Origin: an uncultured Porphyromonas sp.
GTDB lineage: Bacteria; Bacteroidota; Bacteroidia; Bacteroidales; Porphyromonadaceae
DNA length: 10,274 bases
Reading direction: 5' to 3'
Assembly (NCBI GenBank): GCA_945965245.1
Contig: CAMFNC010000210.1
Coordinates: forward strand, 1 to 10,274
The translations under genes were made by a program, and so were the position numbers. Below, piece after piece: positions 1 to 6,575 of the stretch. Positions within the stretch are counted from its first letter, which is position 1. Each line of letters starts with the position of its first letter. Below the pieces are notes generated by a model, which worked only from the letters and a program-made list of their open reading frames with translations, had not been told where the DNA came from and searched no databases.

Positions 1-1029
1 GCCATTTGGAATAATCTGAAAAAACGTGGCTACACTCATTTGGTGGGGCGCACACATGCCGAATTGGATTTGCTGGATGGCGAGGCCGTGCGTTGTTTTT
101 TTGATGAAGAGCAGCCGGAGTATGTCTTTCTGGCTGCCGCGTTCGTGGGTGGCATCATGGCCAACAACATCTACCGTGCGGACTTCATCTATAAAAATCT
201 GCAAATACAACAAAATGTCATCAGAGAAAGCTATCAGCACGACGTCAAAAAGCTGATGTTCCTCGGCAGTACCTGCATCTACCCACGCGATGCCAAGCAA
301 CCCATCACCGAAAGCGAATTACTGACCGCTCCACTCGAATATACCAACGAGCCGTATGCACTAGCCAAAATAGCCGGATTGAAGATGTGCGAGAGTTTCA
401 ATCTGCAATATGGCACCAATTACATTGCCGTGATGCCCACCAATCTGTACGGACCGGCAGACAACTTCGATCTGGAACGAAGCCATGTGATGCCAGCCAT
501 GATTCGCAAAATATTTCTGGCTCAGGCTCTGCATGAGGGAGATTGGGATAACATTCGCCGCGACCTCATTCGCCGCCCCATCGGCTCGGTAACCACCGAG
601 GCATCGGAAGAGGAAATACAGTCCGCATTTTTACATTTTGGTATCAGCCACTCTGGACTTACATTATGGGGTACGGGCACTCCACTGCGAGAGTTTCTAT
701 GGAGCGAAGAGATGGCGGATGCCTGCGTTTTTCTGATGGAACGATGCAATTTCTCGGATTTGCATGACCCGAACGACCAAGAAATCCGAAACTGCCACAT
801 CAACGTCGGCACCGGCAAAGAAATCTCCATACGCCAATTGGCATATCTGATAGCCGATGAAATGGGCTACGACAAAGCACGCATCACCTTCGACAGCAGC
901 AAACCCGATGGCACCCTGCGCAAGCTCTGCGATGTGAGCAAGCTGCACGCATTGGGATGGCATCACCGCATCGAAGTGGAGGAAGGCGTATCCAAACTGG
1001 TCGACTGGTACCGGAAAAGCCTGATATAA
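1..1029 (+). CDS. fcl: GDP-L-fucose synthase, 5'-truncated by the window edge
   Basis: This enzyme epimerises and reduces GDP-4-keto-6-deoxymannose to GDP-L-fucose with NADPH, in the cytoplasm, supplying fucose for surface glycans. The frame is open from base 1 and ends with TAA at 1027-1029, leaving 342 residues. The N-terminal GxxGxxG cofactor loop lies outside the window, so about 15 residues are missing. Counting from the window edge, the SDR catalytic set is visible: Ser90 and Cys92 in GSTCIYP, Tyr119 and Lys123 in NEPYALAK, and the family His162 in ERSHVMPAM. The segment GTGTPLREFLWSEEMADACVF is cut here to its core, REFLWSEEMADA, which is also diagnostic. An insertion of about 35 residues (roughly 178-215, with WDNIRRDL and ASEEEI) separates it from the shorter E. 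coli type and is typical of Bacteroidota. The partner GDP-mannose dehydratase (gmd) is often adjacent and would be expected upstream, outside the window. Confidence 0.96.
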   Translation, partial: AIWNNLKKRGYTHLVGRTHAELDLLDGEAVRCFFDEEQPEYVFLAAAFVGGIMANNIYRADFIYKNLQIQQNVIRESYQHDVKKLMFLGSTCIYPRDAKQPITESELLTAPLEYTNEPYALAKIAGLKMCESFNLQYGTNYIAVMPTNLYGPADNFDLERSHVMPAMIRKIFLAQALHEGDWDNIRRDLIRRPIGSVTTEASEEEIQSAFLHFGISHSGLTLWGTGTPLREFLWSEEMADACVFLMERCNFSDLHDPNDQEIRNCHINVGTGKEISIRQLAYLIADEMGYDKARITFDSSKPDGTLRKLCDVSKLHALGWHHRIEVEEGVSKLVDWYRKSLI

Positions 1030-1055
1030 GACACCACCCTCAAAAAACCTGTGTT

Positions 1056-1082
1056 GTGCTGAAAAAAGTTAACAATCAGCAC
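1056..1082 (+). repeat. Inverted repeat downstream of fcl
   Basis: GTGCTGA (1056-1062) and TCAGCAC (1076-1082) form a perfect 7-bp stem around a 13-base A-rich loop that holds the palindrome GTTAAC (1068-1073). It lies 26 bases after the fcl stop codon. No T-run follows the stem, so it is not a textbook intrinsic terminator. It could still act as a 3'-end hairpin for fcl or as a protein-binding site. The pairing is seen directly; the role is a guess. Confidence 0.4.
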
Positions 1083-1100
1083 CATCCGACACATCCGACA
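1083..1100 (+). repeat. Tandem 9-bp direct repeat
   Basis: CATCCGACA occurs twice head to tail (1083-1091 and 1092-1100), directly after the inverted repeat and about 50 bases before the promoter-like element of the next gene. Two adjacent identical copies could be a slippage duplication or a pair of binding half-sites. The sequence alone cannot decide between them. Confidence 0.5.
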
Positions 1101-1148
1101 AATGGAAGAATGTAGATAGGTGAAATTCATAATTGCAGCGGAAAGGTT

Positions 1149-1156
1149 TAACTTTG
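1149..1156 (+). promoter_or_regulatory. Bacteroidota -7 promoter element (TAACTTTG) before the DUF5063 gene
   Basis: TAACTTTG matches the TAnnTTTG -7 consensus of the Bacteroidota primary sigma factor. A possible upstream TTG lies at 1133-1135. The element ends only five bases before the preferred ATG at 1162, so transcription from it would give a transcript with almost no leader. The 11-base string GTTTAACTTTG (1146-1156) recurs exactly at 5015-5025 upstream of psd, which supports its being functional. Confidence 0.5.
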
Positions 1157-1161
1157 TATGC

Positions 1162-1740
1162 ATGAAACAAGAAAAACAAACCTTTTTTACCAGCGAGGTA
1201 ATCGAATTTGCCACCGTGGGGGTAAACTTTGCCGGCATGATGGAGCAATCCGACCGAATGTCAGCCACAGGTTTTGTGCAACATGCCATTCGAGTGCTGC
1301 CCTTATTGTATCTCAAGACCACCTTATTACCTGAATACGAATACGACACTGAAGAAGATTATGTGGAGGATTACGTGGACGAAGATACTTATACCCGTCT
1401 GCAAGATCGAGTCAATGCCCTGCTCGGCAGTTATGATACGTTTCTAACCACTGAACACAGCGAAATGCAATACAGCGATGCACCTATAGCAGTATCCGTG
1501 GGTGAATATTTGGCGGATGTGTATCAGCAGGTGGTCAATCTGTTGGGCATCATTCGCGAAGACAATGAATCGGCATTGCCGGCCGCCATTGGCCGTTGTC
1601 GCTATTATTTTGCCGAATACTGGGGCGACCATCTATTGGCCGCTTTGGCAGCATTGCACCGCATAGCTTATTCGACCGAAGCACTTGCCACATTGGCCGG
1701 GCAATCCAATAATCAAACTCCAGCACAAGAACTATTATAG
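1162..1740 (+). CDS. DUF5063 family protein
   Basis: The product has 192 residues and resembles the uncharacterised DUF5063 family, which in Bacteroidota is usually found beside a 3'-5' exonuclease, as here. It has no signal peptide or membrane segment, so it is probably a cytoplasmic, mainly helical protein. A strongly acidic, tyrosine-rich stretch covers residues 57-76 (EYEYDTEEDYVEDYVDEDTY). The C-terminal half carries the aromatic segment RCRYYFAEYWGDHLLAAL at about 145-162. I chose the ATG at 1162. The same frame is open back to a GTG at 1120, but the likely promoter at 1149-1156 lies inside that extension. The stop TAG directly abuts the ATG of the exonuclease (TAGATG), so the two are probably translationally coupled. 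Its biochemical function is unknown, and the family call is from memory of the sequence type and context. Confidence 0.8.
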   Translation: MKQEKQTFFTSEVIEFATVGVNFAGMMEQSDRMSATGFVQHAIRVLPLLYLKTTLLPEYEYDTEEDYVEDYVDEDTYTRLQDRVNALLGSYDTFLTTEHSEMQYSDAPIAVSVGEYLADVYQQVVNLLGIIREDNESALPAAIGRCRYYFAEYWGDHLLAALAALHRIAYSTEALATLAGQSNNQTPAQELL

Positions 1741-2373
1741 ATGATTGACACACAATACACACAGCACCATTATGCTCCGTCCATTACAAAGGAGGAATTG
1801 GAGCAACTCCCCAAAGCTGTTTTCCCGGCCAAATTACACCTGATAGACCAACCAGAATTAGTAGCATCGGCAATAGAAGAGTTGATAACCTGCAATTTGA
1901 TTGGCTTCGACACCGAAACGCGTCCGAGCTTTAAAAAAGGAGTGCTGCACGAAGTGGCTCTGCTCCAACTCTCCACCGAAGAAGATTGCTACCTCTTCCG
2001 CCTAAATCAAATCGGGCTGCCAGTCGAACTCATTTCACTCTTCGAAAACGAAAAAATCTTCAAAATAGGTCTGAGTATCAATGATGATATTCGCTCCCTG
2101 CACCGCACAGCCAAGTTCACCCCACAGAGTTTTATCGAGTTGCAACGGATGTGTCCGGCATACGGCATCAAGGATGCCAGCCTCCAAAAAATTTATGCCA
2201 TTATCTACAAAGAACGCATGAGCAAAACGCAACGGCTGACCAATTGGGAAGCCAAAGAACTGACCTTGGCTCAGCAAGAGTATGCTGCGCTAGACGCATG
2301 GGCTTCTCTGCGCATTTTCCTCGACCTCATGCAACAGCCTCATCCCTCACCCATCCAATTTGCCGTGATATAA
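1741..2373 (+). CDS. DEDDy-type 3'-5' exonuclease (RNase D / WRN exonuclease fold)
   Basis: This 210-residue protein has the metal-binding residues of a DEDDy exonuclease, which removes nucleotides from the 3' end of DNA or RNA with two divalent metals. Motif I is IGFDTET (Asp57, Glu59). Motif II is IGLSINDDIRSL (Asp116, or Asp115). Motif III is YAALDAWASL (Tyr181, Asp185). It consists of the exonuclease domain only: there is no helicase and no HRDC domain, unlike WRN or RNase D. The first 30 or so residues precede the fold. It starts directly after the DUF5063 stop codon and ends five bases before the methyltransferase gene, so it sits inside a tight operon. The substrate (DNA, tRNA or rRNA) cannot be read from the sequence; the rRNA methyltransferase neighbour makes RNA a reasonable guess. 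Confidence 0.92.
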   Translation: MIDTQYTQHHYAPSITKEELEQLPKAVFPAKLHLIDQPELVASAIEELITCNLIGFDTETRPSFKKGVLHEVALLQLSTEEDCYLFRLNQIGLPVELISLFENEKIFKIGLSINDDIRSLHRTAKFTPQSFIELQRMCPAYGIKDASLQKIYAIIYKERMSKTQRLTNWEAKELTLAQQEYAALDAWASLRIFLDLMQQPHPSPIQFAVI

Positions 2374-2378
2374 ATAAT

Positions 2379-3587
2379 ATGAACAACACCTCCGCACAAG
2401 TGACGGCACGCATTCGCTTGCGAGCCAAAAGAGAAGATTCCATCCGACGTTTTCATCCATGGGTTTTTTCCGGAGCCATTCTGCACATAGATGGCAATGT
2501 ACAAGAAGGTGATTTGGTCGAAGTATTGGCATACGACCATACTCCCCTTGCCATCGGGCATTATGCCCCCGAAAGTATTGCCGTGCGCATTCTCAGCTTC
2601 GATACACAAATGGCCATAGACGAAACTTTCTGGCAAAGCCGCATCCGCACTGCCTACGAATGGCGACGGGCAAACCGGCTGATTGCACCGGACAACCGCG
2701 TATTCCGACTAATTCACGGCGAAGGAGACAATCTGCCTGGCTTGGTGGTGGATATATATGGCACAACTGCCGTGATGCAAGCCCACAGCGTGGGGATGCA
2801 CAACCACCGTTTCGAGATAGCCAAGGCACTGGTAAGCGTGCTCGGCGAAGCGTTGCAAGCCGTTTATTACAAATCCGAAGCCACCCTCCCCTATAAGGCG
2901 CAGCACGATGCCCATGATGGTTTTTTGGTGGGCAGAACCGAAGAAGAAGCCGTACCCGAAAACGGTATCCGCTTCTTCCCCGATTGGGCTAAAGGACAGA
3001 AAACAGGTTTTTTTGTAGATCAACGCAATAATCGGGCTTTACTGGAGCATTATGCTCCGGGCAGGCGTGTGCTGAATATGTTTTGCTATACCGGCGGTTT
3101 TTCGCTCTATGCCATGCGAGGCGGAGCCTCCTTGGTGCATTCGGTGGATAGTTCTGCCAAAGCCATGGCACTGACCGACCGCAATGTAGCAGAAAACCAT
3201 TTCGAGCACCCCGAACGTCATCAAAGCATCATCACCGATGCATTCAAATATCTGGAGGAAATGACTCCGGGTCAGTATGACTTGATTATATTGGATCCGC
3301 CGGCTTTCGCCAAGCACCGCAAAGTGCTTCGGAATGCCCTGCAAGGATATCGCCGCATCAATACAGAAGCCTTCCGAAAAATAGCCTCCGGAGGCATTTT
3401 ATTCACATTCAGTTGCTCACAAGCCGTCAGCCGCGAAGAGTTTCGCCTTGCGGTCTTTTCCGCCGCTGCCACATCCGGCCGTAGGATCAGCATCCTACAT
3501 CAACTCACTCAACCCGAAGACCATCCCATCAACATCTATCATCCCGAAGGTGAATATCTGAAAGGATTGGTGCTGCGTGTGGACTAG
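2379..3587 (+). CDS. rlmI: Class I rRNA methyltransferase of the RlmI family (23S rRNA m5C)
   Basis: The 402-residue product matches the RlmI/YccW family, which in E. coli methylates C1962 of 23S rRNA using S-adenosylmethionine. A PUA RNA-binding domain occupies roughly residues 10-75 (RRFHPWVFSGAI). A linking domain follows, with LPGLVVDIYG near 119-128. The Rossmann-like methyltransferase domain runs from about 200. It begins with KTGFFVDQRNNR (208-219), then the SAM-binding motif NMFCYTGGFSLYA (233-245), the catalytic LDPPAFAKH (305-313) and TFSCSQ (343-348). The length fits the family. The ATG at 2379 is preferred because it gives the normal N-terminus; the frame stays open further upstream but only within the exonuclease gene. 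It follows the exonuclease stop by five bases. The exact target base in this organism is inferred from the family, and RlmK-like or other m5C specificity is possible. Confidence 0.92.
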   Translation: MNNTSAQVTARIRLRAKREDSIRRFHPWVFSGAILHIDGNVQEGDLVEVLAYDHTPLAIGHYAPESIAVRILSFDTQMAIDETFWQSRIRTAYEWRRANRLIAPDNRVFRLIHGEGDNLPGLVVDIYGTTAVMQAHSVGMHNHRFEIAKALVSVLGEALQAVYYKSEATLPYKAQHDAHDGFLVGRTEEEAVPENGIRFFPDWAKGQKTGFFVDQRNNRALLEHYAPGRRVLNMFCYTGGFSLYAMRGGASLVHSVDSSAKAMALTDRNVAENHFEHPERHQSIITDAFKYLEEMTPGQYDLIILDPPAFAKHRKVLRNALQGYRRINTEAFRKIASGGILFTFSCSQAVSREEFRLAVFSAAATSGRRISILHQLTQPEDHPINIYHPEGEYLKGLVLRVD

Positions 3588-3594
3588 AAAGTCG

Positions 3595-4854
3595 ATGACC
3601 AAGACACATCAATACAAATACTTACTCTTATTTCTCTTGCTATGGATGGTATCGGCAGCAGGCAAACATTTGCAGGCCCAAAGCCTGTCATCCTTACCGA
3701 CCGCCGATAGTACCATAAGGCTATCTGCACCCAGTCTATCGCCTCGACGCATCAGTCTGATACCAGCCATATCCACCCTTTCCCTCATCGGAGGCATCAG
3801 CCGTATCGAGTTGGACAATCGGGCTTATCAAGCTCGCCACACGTTCATCCCCGAATTTCGATATCACTACGACGATTTCCTCCAATTTCTGCCCTATATG
3901 CTGCAAATCGGCATGCATGCCTGCGGTTACTCCGGGCGCTGTCACTCGTGGCAAGAGATGCTGGCAGCCGATGCCGGCGGCGGACTGATTATGGCGGCTA
4001 CGGTCTTAATGGTGAAGCAATTAGTGGGACGTGAAAGGCCTGACGGCTCGGCGCATAATTCCTTTCCGAGCGGACACACAGCCACGGCTTTTTTGGGTGC
4101 AGAATTATTCGATTTGGAATACGGGCATCTATATCCCCGGCTCTCTTTGCTCAATTACGGTGTGGCAGCCGTAACCGGCATCAGCCGTGTACTCAATAAT
4201 CGTCATTGGGCATCAGACGTAATGGTGGGTGCCGGCGTGGGCATCTTCTCGGCACATCTAGGCTATCTCATTTCGGATACCTTATTCGGCAAACACACTT
4301 CAAATAATTTTTCCCCATTCGATGACAACGGGAAATGGTTTGTGGGACTTTACAATATGCAGGCTCTCCCCTTATTCCCCATCAAAACCAACCAAGAACG
4401 CCTAAACATTCAATCCGGAGAAGTCGGCATTTCAGTGGGTATTCGGCATCATCAAAACATTTATACGGGTATGGCAGCCATCCGCCCCGAACGGCACTTC
4501 ATATCCGGAAGTGTGGGAACTTCGGCTGTGGGATTTGCTGTGGATGCACTATGGGGCAGACGCATCAGGGAGGTATGCAAATCCTCGTTCAACCTATTGC
4601 TGGGAATAGGAATCACAGAAAACACATTAAATCTCGGTCGGCAAATAGGATACTCGTACATCCAACGCTTTTATGCACCTCGCACACACATTACATTAGG
4701 GTGGAGCAAACCCGGAAGCGGCAACCGCTCCACCACACTGATGCTGCGTGGCTCGCTGGAATACAATAAAACCTACATCCTCAACGGTTCGACCTTACAG
4801 CACACCCGGCCGGCTATTGAACTCGGTTTTTCGCGCCATCTCTACCTTTTCTGA
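3595..4854 (+). CDS. Secreted PAP2-family phosphatase with a C-terminal barrel-like extension
   Basis: The protein has 419 residues. An N-terminal signal peptide (hydrophobic core about 9-22, likely cleavage near LQA-QS at 28/29) sends it to the periplasm. The three PAP2 catalytic motifs are complete: Lys141 to Arg148-Pro149 in KQLVGRERP; PSGH at 158-161; and Ser197-Arg198, His204 and Asp208 in SRVLNNRHWASD. Such enzymes remove phosphate from lipids (phosphatidylglycerol phosphate, undecaprenyl pyrophosphate, lipid A) or from soluble esters. After about residue 245 comes a long region of short alternating polar/apolar stretches rich in Gly and aromatics. It ends IELGFSRHLYLF with a terminal Phe, as in outer-membrane barrels. 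I used the ATG at 3595; a GTG at 3577 would overlap rlmI and push the signal peptide inward. The gene follows rlmI by seven bases. The substrate is not evident, and the barrel is an inference. Confidence 0.87.
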   Translation: MTKTHQYKYLLLFLLLWMVSAAGKHLQAQSLSSLPTADSTIRLSAPSLSPRRISLIPAISTLSLIGGISRIELDNRAYQARHTFIPEFRYHYDDFLQFLPYMLQIGMHACGYSGRCHSWQEMLAADAGGGLIMAATVLMVKQLVGRERPDGSAHNSFPSGHTATAFLGAELFDLEYGHLYPRLSLLNYGVAAVTGISRVLNNRHWASDVMVGAGVGIFSAHLGYLISDTLFGKHTSNNFSPFDDNGKWFVGLYNMQALPLFPIKTNQERLNIQSGEVGISVGIRHHQNIYTGMAAIRPERHFISGSVGTSAVGFAVDALWGRRIREVCKSSFNLLLGIGITENTLNLGRQIGYSYIQRFYAPRTHITLGWSKPGSGNRSTTLMLRGSLEYNKTYILNGSTLQHTRPAIELGFSRHLYLF

Positions 4855-4981
4855 TGTCAGAGGAACCAAGATAAAAATCAATTGGAATCTGAAACTGATG
4901 TGGAAGAAAAGAAAACCCGAACAACTTGTCAGTTATATGTTCCATTAGTAAGTACAACACAATACTAAATAAAAATACGCC

Positions 4982-4997
4982 GCAAGGCCAGCCTTGC
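4982..4997. repeat. Compact hairpin in the intergenic region before psd
   Basis: GCAAGGC (4982-4988) and GCCTTGC (4991-4997) are perfect reverse complements separated by CA. The stem can extend through a bulge to ATAC (4975-4978) and GTAT (4999-5002). An A-run (4970-4975) lies on its left. The only T-run orientation is therefore on the - strand, where no gene ends. For the + strand PAP2 operon it would be a stem without a U-tract. It is therefore a weak terminator candidate, about 130 bases after the PAP2 stop codon. Confidence 0.35.
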
Positions 4998-5017
4998 AGT
5001 ATGTACAATCAATCGTT

Positions 5018-5068
5018 TAACTTTGAGCCGAGTTATGCGTGCTAAATGGCACGGTCTTTGTATCTTTG
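5018..5068 (+). promoter_or_regulatory. Probable psd promoter region: two -7 elements and an inverted repeat
   Basis: Two TAnnTTTG -7 consensus elements lie upstream of psd: TAACTTTG at 5018-5025 and TATCTTTG at 5061-5068. The second is within a tandem 8-base repeat, TCTTTGTA at 5055-5062 and again at 5063-5070. Between the two elements CGTGC (5038-5042) and GCACG (5049-5053) form a 5-bp inverted repeat in the spacer, where a regulator could bind. Starting from the second element gives a leader of roughly 35-40 bases before the psd ATG. The matches are direct; which element is used is unknown. Confidence 0.55.
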
Positions 5069-5111
5069 TATGATATAGGGCTATTGGTCCACTAACTATA
5101 ACTGCTAATAA

Positions 5112-5780
5112 ATGACTTTACATAAAGAAGGCACAGAATTCATTGTATGTATGCTGGTGGTACTCTGCGGTATCCTCAGCGCCATCTATTTATTTACGGG
5201 ACCCAGTGTTCTTTTCGTGGTTTTTTCCTCTATTTTTTTCATTCTGGCCGTTTTGGTCATTAACTTTTTCAGATACATTCCCCGGCATCACCCATCGGCT
5301 GCTGACCCCGATGTGGTAATAGCTCCGGCCGATGGTACGGTGGTGGTGGTGGAACCCACCAAAGAATGCAAACTGCTAGATGGGGAAGAATGTATGCAGG
5401 TTTCCATCTTCATGTCGGTTTTTAACATCCACGTAAACTGGATTCCGGTCAATGGTGTGGTGGAAAAATATGTGCATACGAATGGCCGTTTTCGAGCTGC
5501 CTATCTGCCCAAAAGCAGCGAAGACAATGAAAATGCCGCTATGCTTATCCGCACACAGCGTGGTCTGCGCGTTTTGGTGCGTCAGATTGCCGGAGCGGTG
5601 GCGCAACGAATCGTAACGTATCCACGCATCGGCGAGCATGTGCAAATCGATCAGAATCTAGGCTTCATCAAATTCGGCTCACGCGTAGATCTCTTCCTGC
5701 CTATGAATAGCGAAATACTGGTGCACCCGCGCCAAAAAGTGCAGGGCAATATTACCACCATAGCCCGTCTGCCTCACTAA
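5112..5780 (+). CDS. psd: Phosphatidylserine decarboxylase, short (PSD-B-like) type
   Basis: The enzyme converts phosphatidylserine to phosphatidylethanolamine at the inner membrane, using a pyruvoyl group made by self-cleavage. The 222-residue precursor has hydrophobic N-terminal segments at about 11-30 and 32-52 that anchor it. Then come the conserved APADGTVVVV (Asp74 region, 71-80) and MSVFNIHVNW (His107), which are likely members of the self-cleavage and catalytic set. Near the C-terminus FGSRVDLFLP places the cleavage site between Gly189 and Ser190, giving a large beta chain and an alpha chain of about 33 residues that carries the pyruvoyl group. This FGS form replaces the LGST of the longer E. 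coli enzyme. The next gene, 16 bases downstream, makes its substrate. The ATG at 5112 is the natural start. An archaetidylserine-type annotation is possible from the length alone, but the context favours phosphatidylserine. Confidence 0.94.
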   Translation: MTLHKEGTEFIVCMLVVLCGILSAIYLFTGPSVLFVVFSSIFFILAVLVINFFRYIPRHHPSAADPDVVIAPADGTVVVVEPTKECKLLDGEECMQVSIFMSVFNIHVNWIPVNGVVEKYVHTNGRFRAAYLPKSSEDNENAAMLIRTQRGLRVLVRQIAGAVAQRIVTYPRIGEHVQIDQNLGFIKFGSRVDLFLPMNSEILVHPRQKVQGNITTIARLPH

Positions 5781-5796
5781 AAAGATAAAATCGACC

Positions 5797-6531
5797 ATGG
5801 GTAAAATCAGAAATAATATCCCCAATATGATTACTTCGCTCAATCTGCTGAGTGGAGTACTCTCCTTAGTTTGCTCGCTCTATCTGGGTGAACAAAATAT
5901 GGCGGTGGCTCTGATTATTGCCGCTGCCATTTTCGATTTTTTGGATGGCTTGGTGGCAAGATTGCTGCATGCCACATCACCCATTGGCAAGGAATTGGAC
6001 TCGCTGGCAGATGTGGTGAGCTTCGGAGCAGCACCCGCCGGTCTGATTTTCGGAGCATGGATTCCGGAGCCGGGCACCGGAGACGTCATAATGGTTCTAC
6101 CCATTTTCCTAACCTCGGTTTTTGCCGGCATTCGTCTGGCAAAGTTCAATGTGGATACCCGGCAAACGACATCTTTTATCGGCTTGCCGGTACCTTCCAA
6201 TGCCTTGTTTTGGATTGGTTTTTATGCTCTGGGAATGCGTTACGATGGGTTTACGACTCCGGATATACACTGCGTAATGCTATGGACAATGTGGGTTATG
6301 TCTGTGGTAATAAGCGGATTGATGGTTTCGGAAATACCAATGTTTTCGCTCAAGGTGCACGACTTGAAATGGCACGGCAATGAATGGCGCTATATGCTGT
6401 TGGCTGCCTCGATCATTCTTTTGATCGTGTTGAGATGGGGTGCCATGGCTCCCATCATCGGGCTATACTTGATTTTATCGCTTTTGGCACGGCAAAAAGG
6501 CTTCGGCGATAATATGCACACGAAAAAGTGA
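5797..6531 (+). CDS. pssA: CDP-diacylglycerol-serine O-phosphatidyltransferase
   Basis: This 244-residue integral membrane enzyme joins CDP-diacylglycerol and serine to make phosphatidylserine, the substrate of the Psd encoded just upstream. The CDP-alcohol phosphatidyltransferase signature is complete: Asp50-Gly51, Ala54-Arg55, Gly64, Asp68 and Asp72, spaced exactly as DGx2ARx8Gx3Dx3D. The start NNIPNMITSLNLLSGVLSL is typical of the PssA branch (type II) and not of PgsA. Hydrophobic segments at about 17-28, 35-49, 95-112, 131-147, 160-175 and 198-236 fit a protein with six or more membrane spans. The ATG at 5797 lies 16 bases after the psd stop codon. The arrangement psd-pssA-DUF4834 recurs in Bacteroidota as I know them, and phosphatidylethanolamine synthesis is therefore encoded as one unit. 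Confidence 0.95.
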   Translation: MGKIRNNIPNMITSLNLLSGVLSLVCSLYLGEQNMAVALIIAAAIFDFLDGLVARLLHATSPIGKELDSLADVVSFGAAPAGLIFGAWIPEPGTGDVIMVLPIFLTSVFAGIRLAKFNVDTRQTTSFIGLPVPSNALFWIGFYALGMRYDGFTTPDIHCVMLWTMWVMSVVISGLMVSEIPMFSLKVHDLKWHGNEWRYMLLAASIILLIVLRWGAMAPIIGLYLILSLLARQKGFGDNMHTKK

Positions 6532-6575
6532 GTAAAATCCGTTTTTATTAAGCTCAAACTAATATTTGATTAGAG

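Larger units (their letters stand above)
4855..5111. other. Intergenic region between the PAP2 gene and psd
   Basis: These 257 bases hold no convincing gene. The first half is A-rich with no ORF resembling a known family. The second half holds the hairpin at 4982-4997 and the two -7 elements described separately. It marks the boundary between the DUF5063-exonuclease-rlmI-PAP2 unit and the phospholipid unit. Confidence 0.7.

Noticed and set aside
963..1349. Minus-strand open frame of 128 codons across the fcl-DUF5063 junction
   Set aside because: It covers the end of fcl and the start of DUF5063, shows no family motif, and spans the promoter-like region. It is a shadow frame.
2151..2378. Upstream extension of the rlmI reading frame into the exonuclease gene
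   Set aside because: It overlaps conserved exonuclease sequence in another frame and gives no family-like residues; the ATG at 2379 gives the normal RlmI N-terminus.
3577..3594. GTG start for the PAP2 gene overlapping the end of rlmI
   Set aside because: The ATG at 3595 gives a cleaner signal peptide and a normal 7-base gap. The GTG would only add six residues.
4335..4769. Plus-strand alternative frame of 144 codons inside the PAP2 gene
   Set aside because: It overlaps the coding frame that carries the family motifs and the barrel-like end; it is rich in His, Arg and Ser with no recognisable pattern.
4982..4997. Intrinsic terminator for the PAP2 operon
   Set aside because: The stem is good, but no T-run follows on the + strand, and no gene ends there on the - strand, so I list it only as a hairpin.
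6057..6383. Plus-strand alternative frame of 108 codons inside pssA
   Set aside because: It overlaps the membrane segments of PssA and shows no domain of its own.
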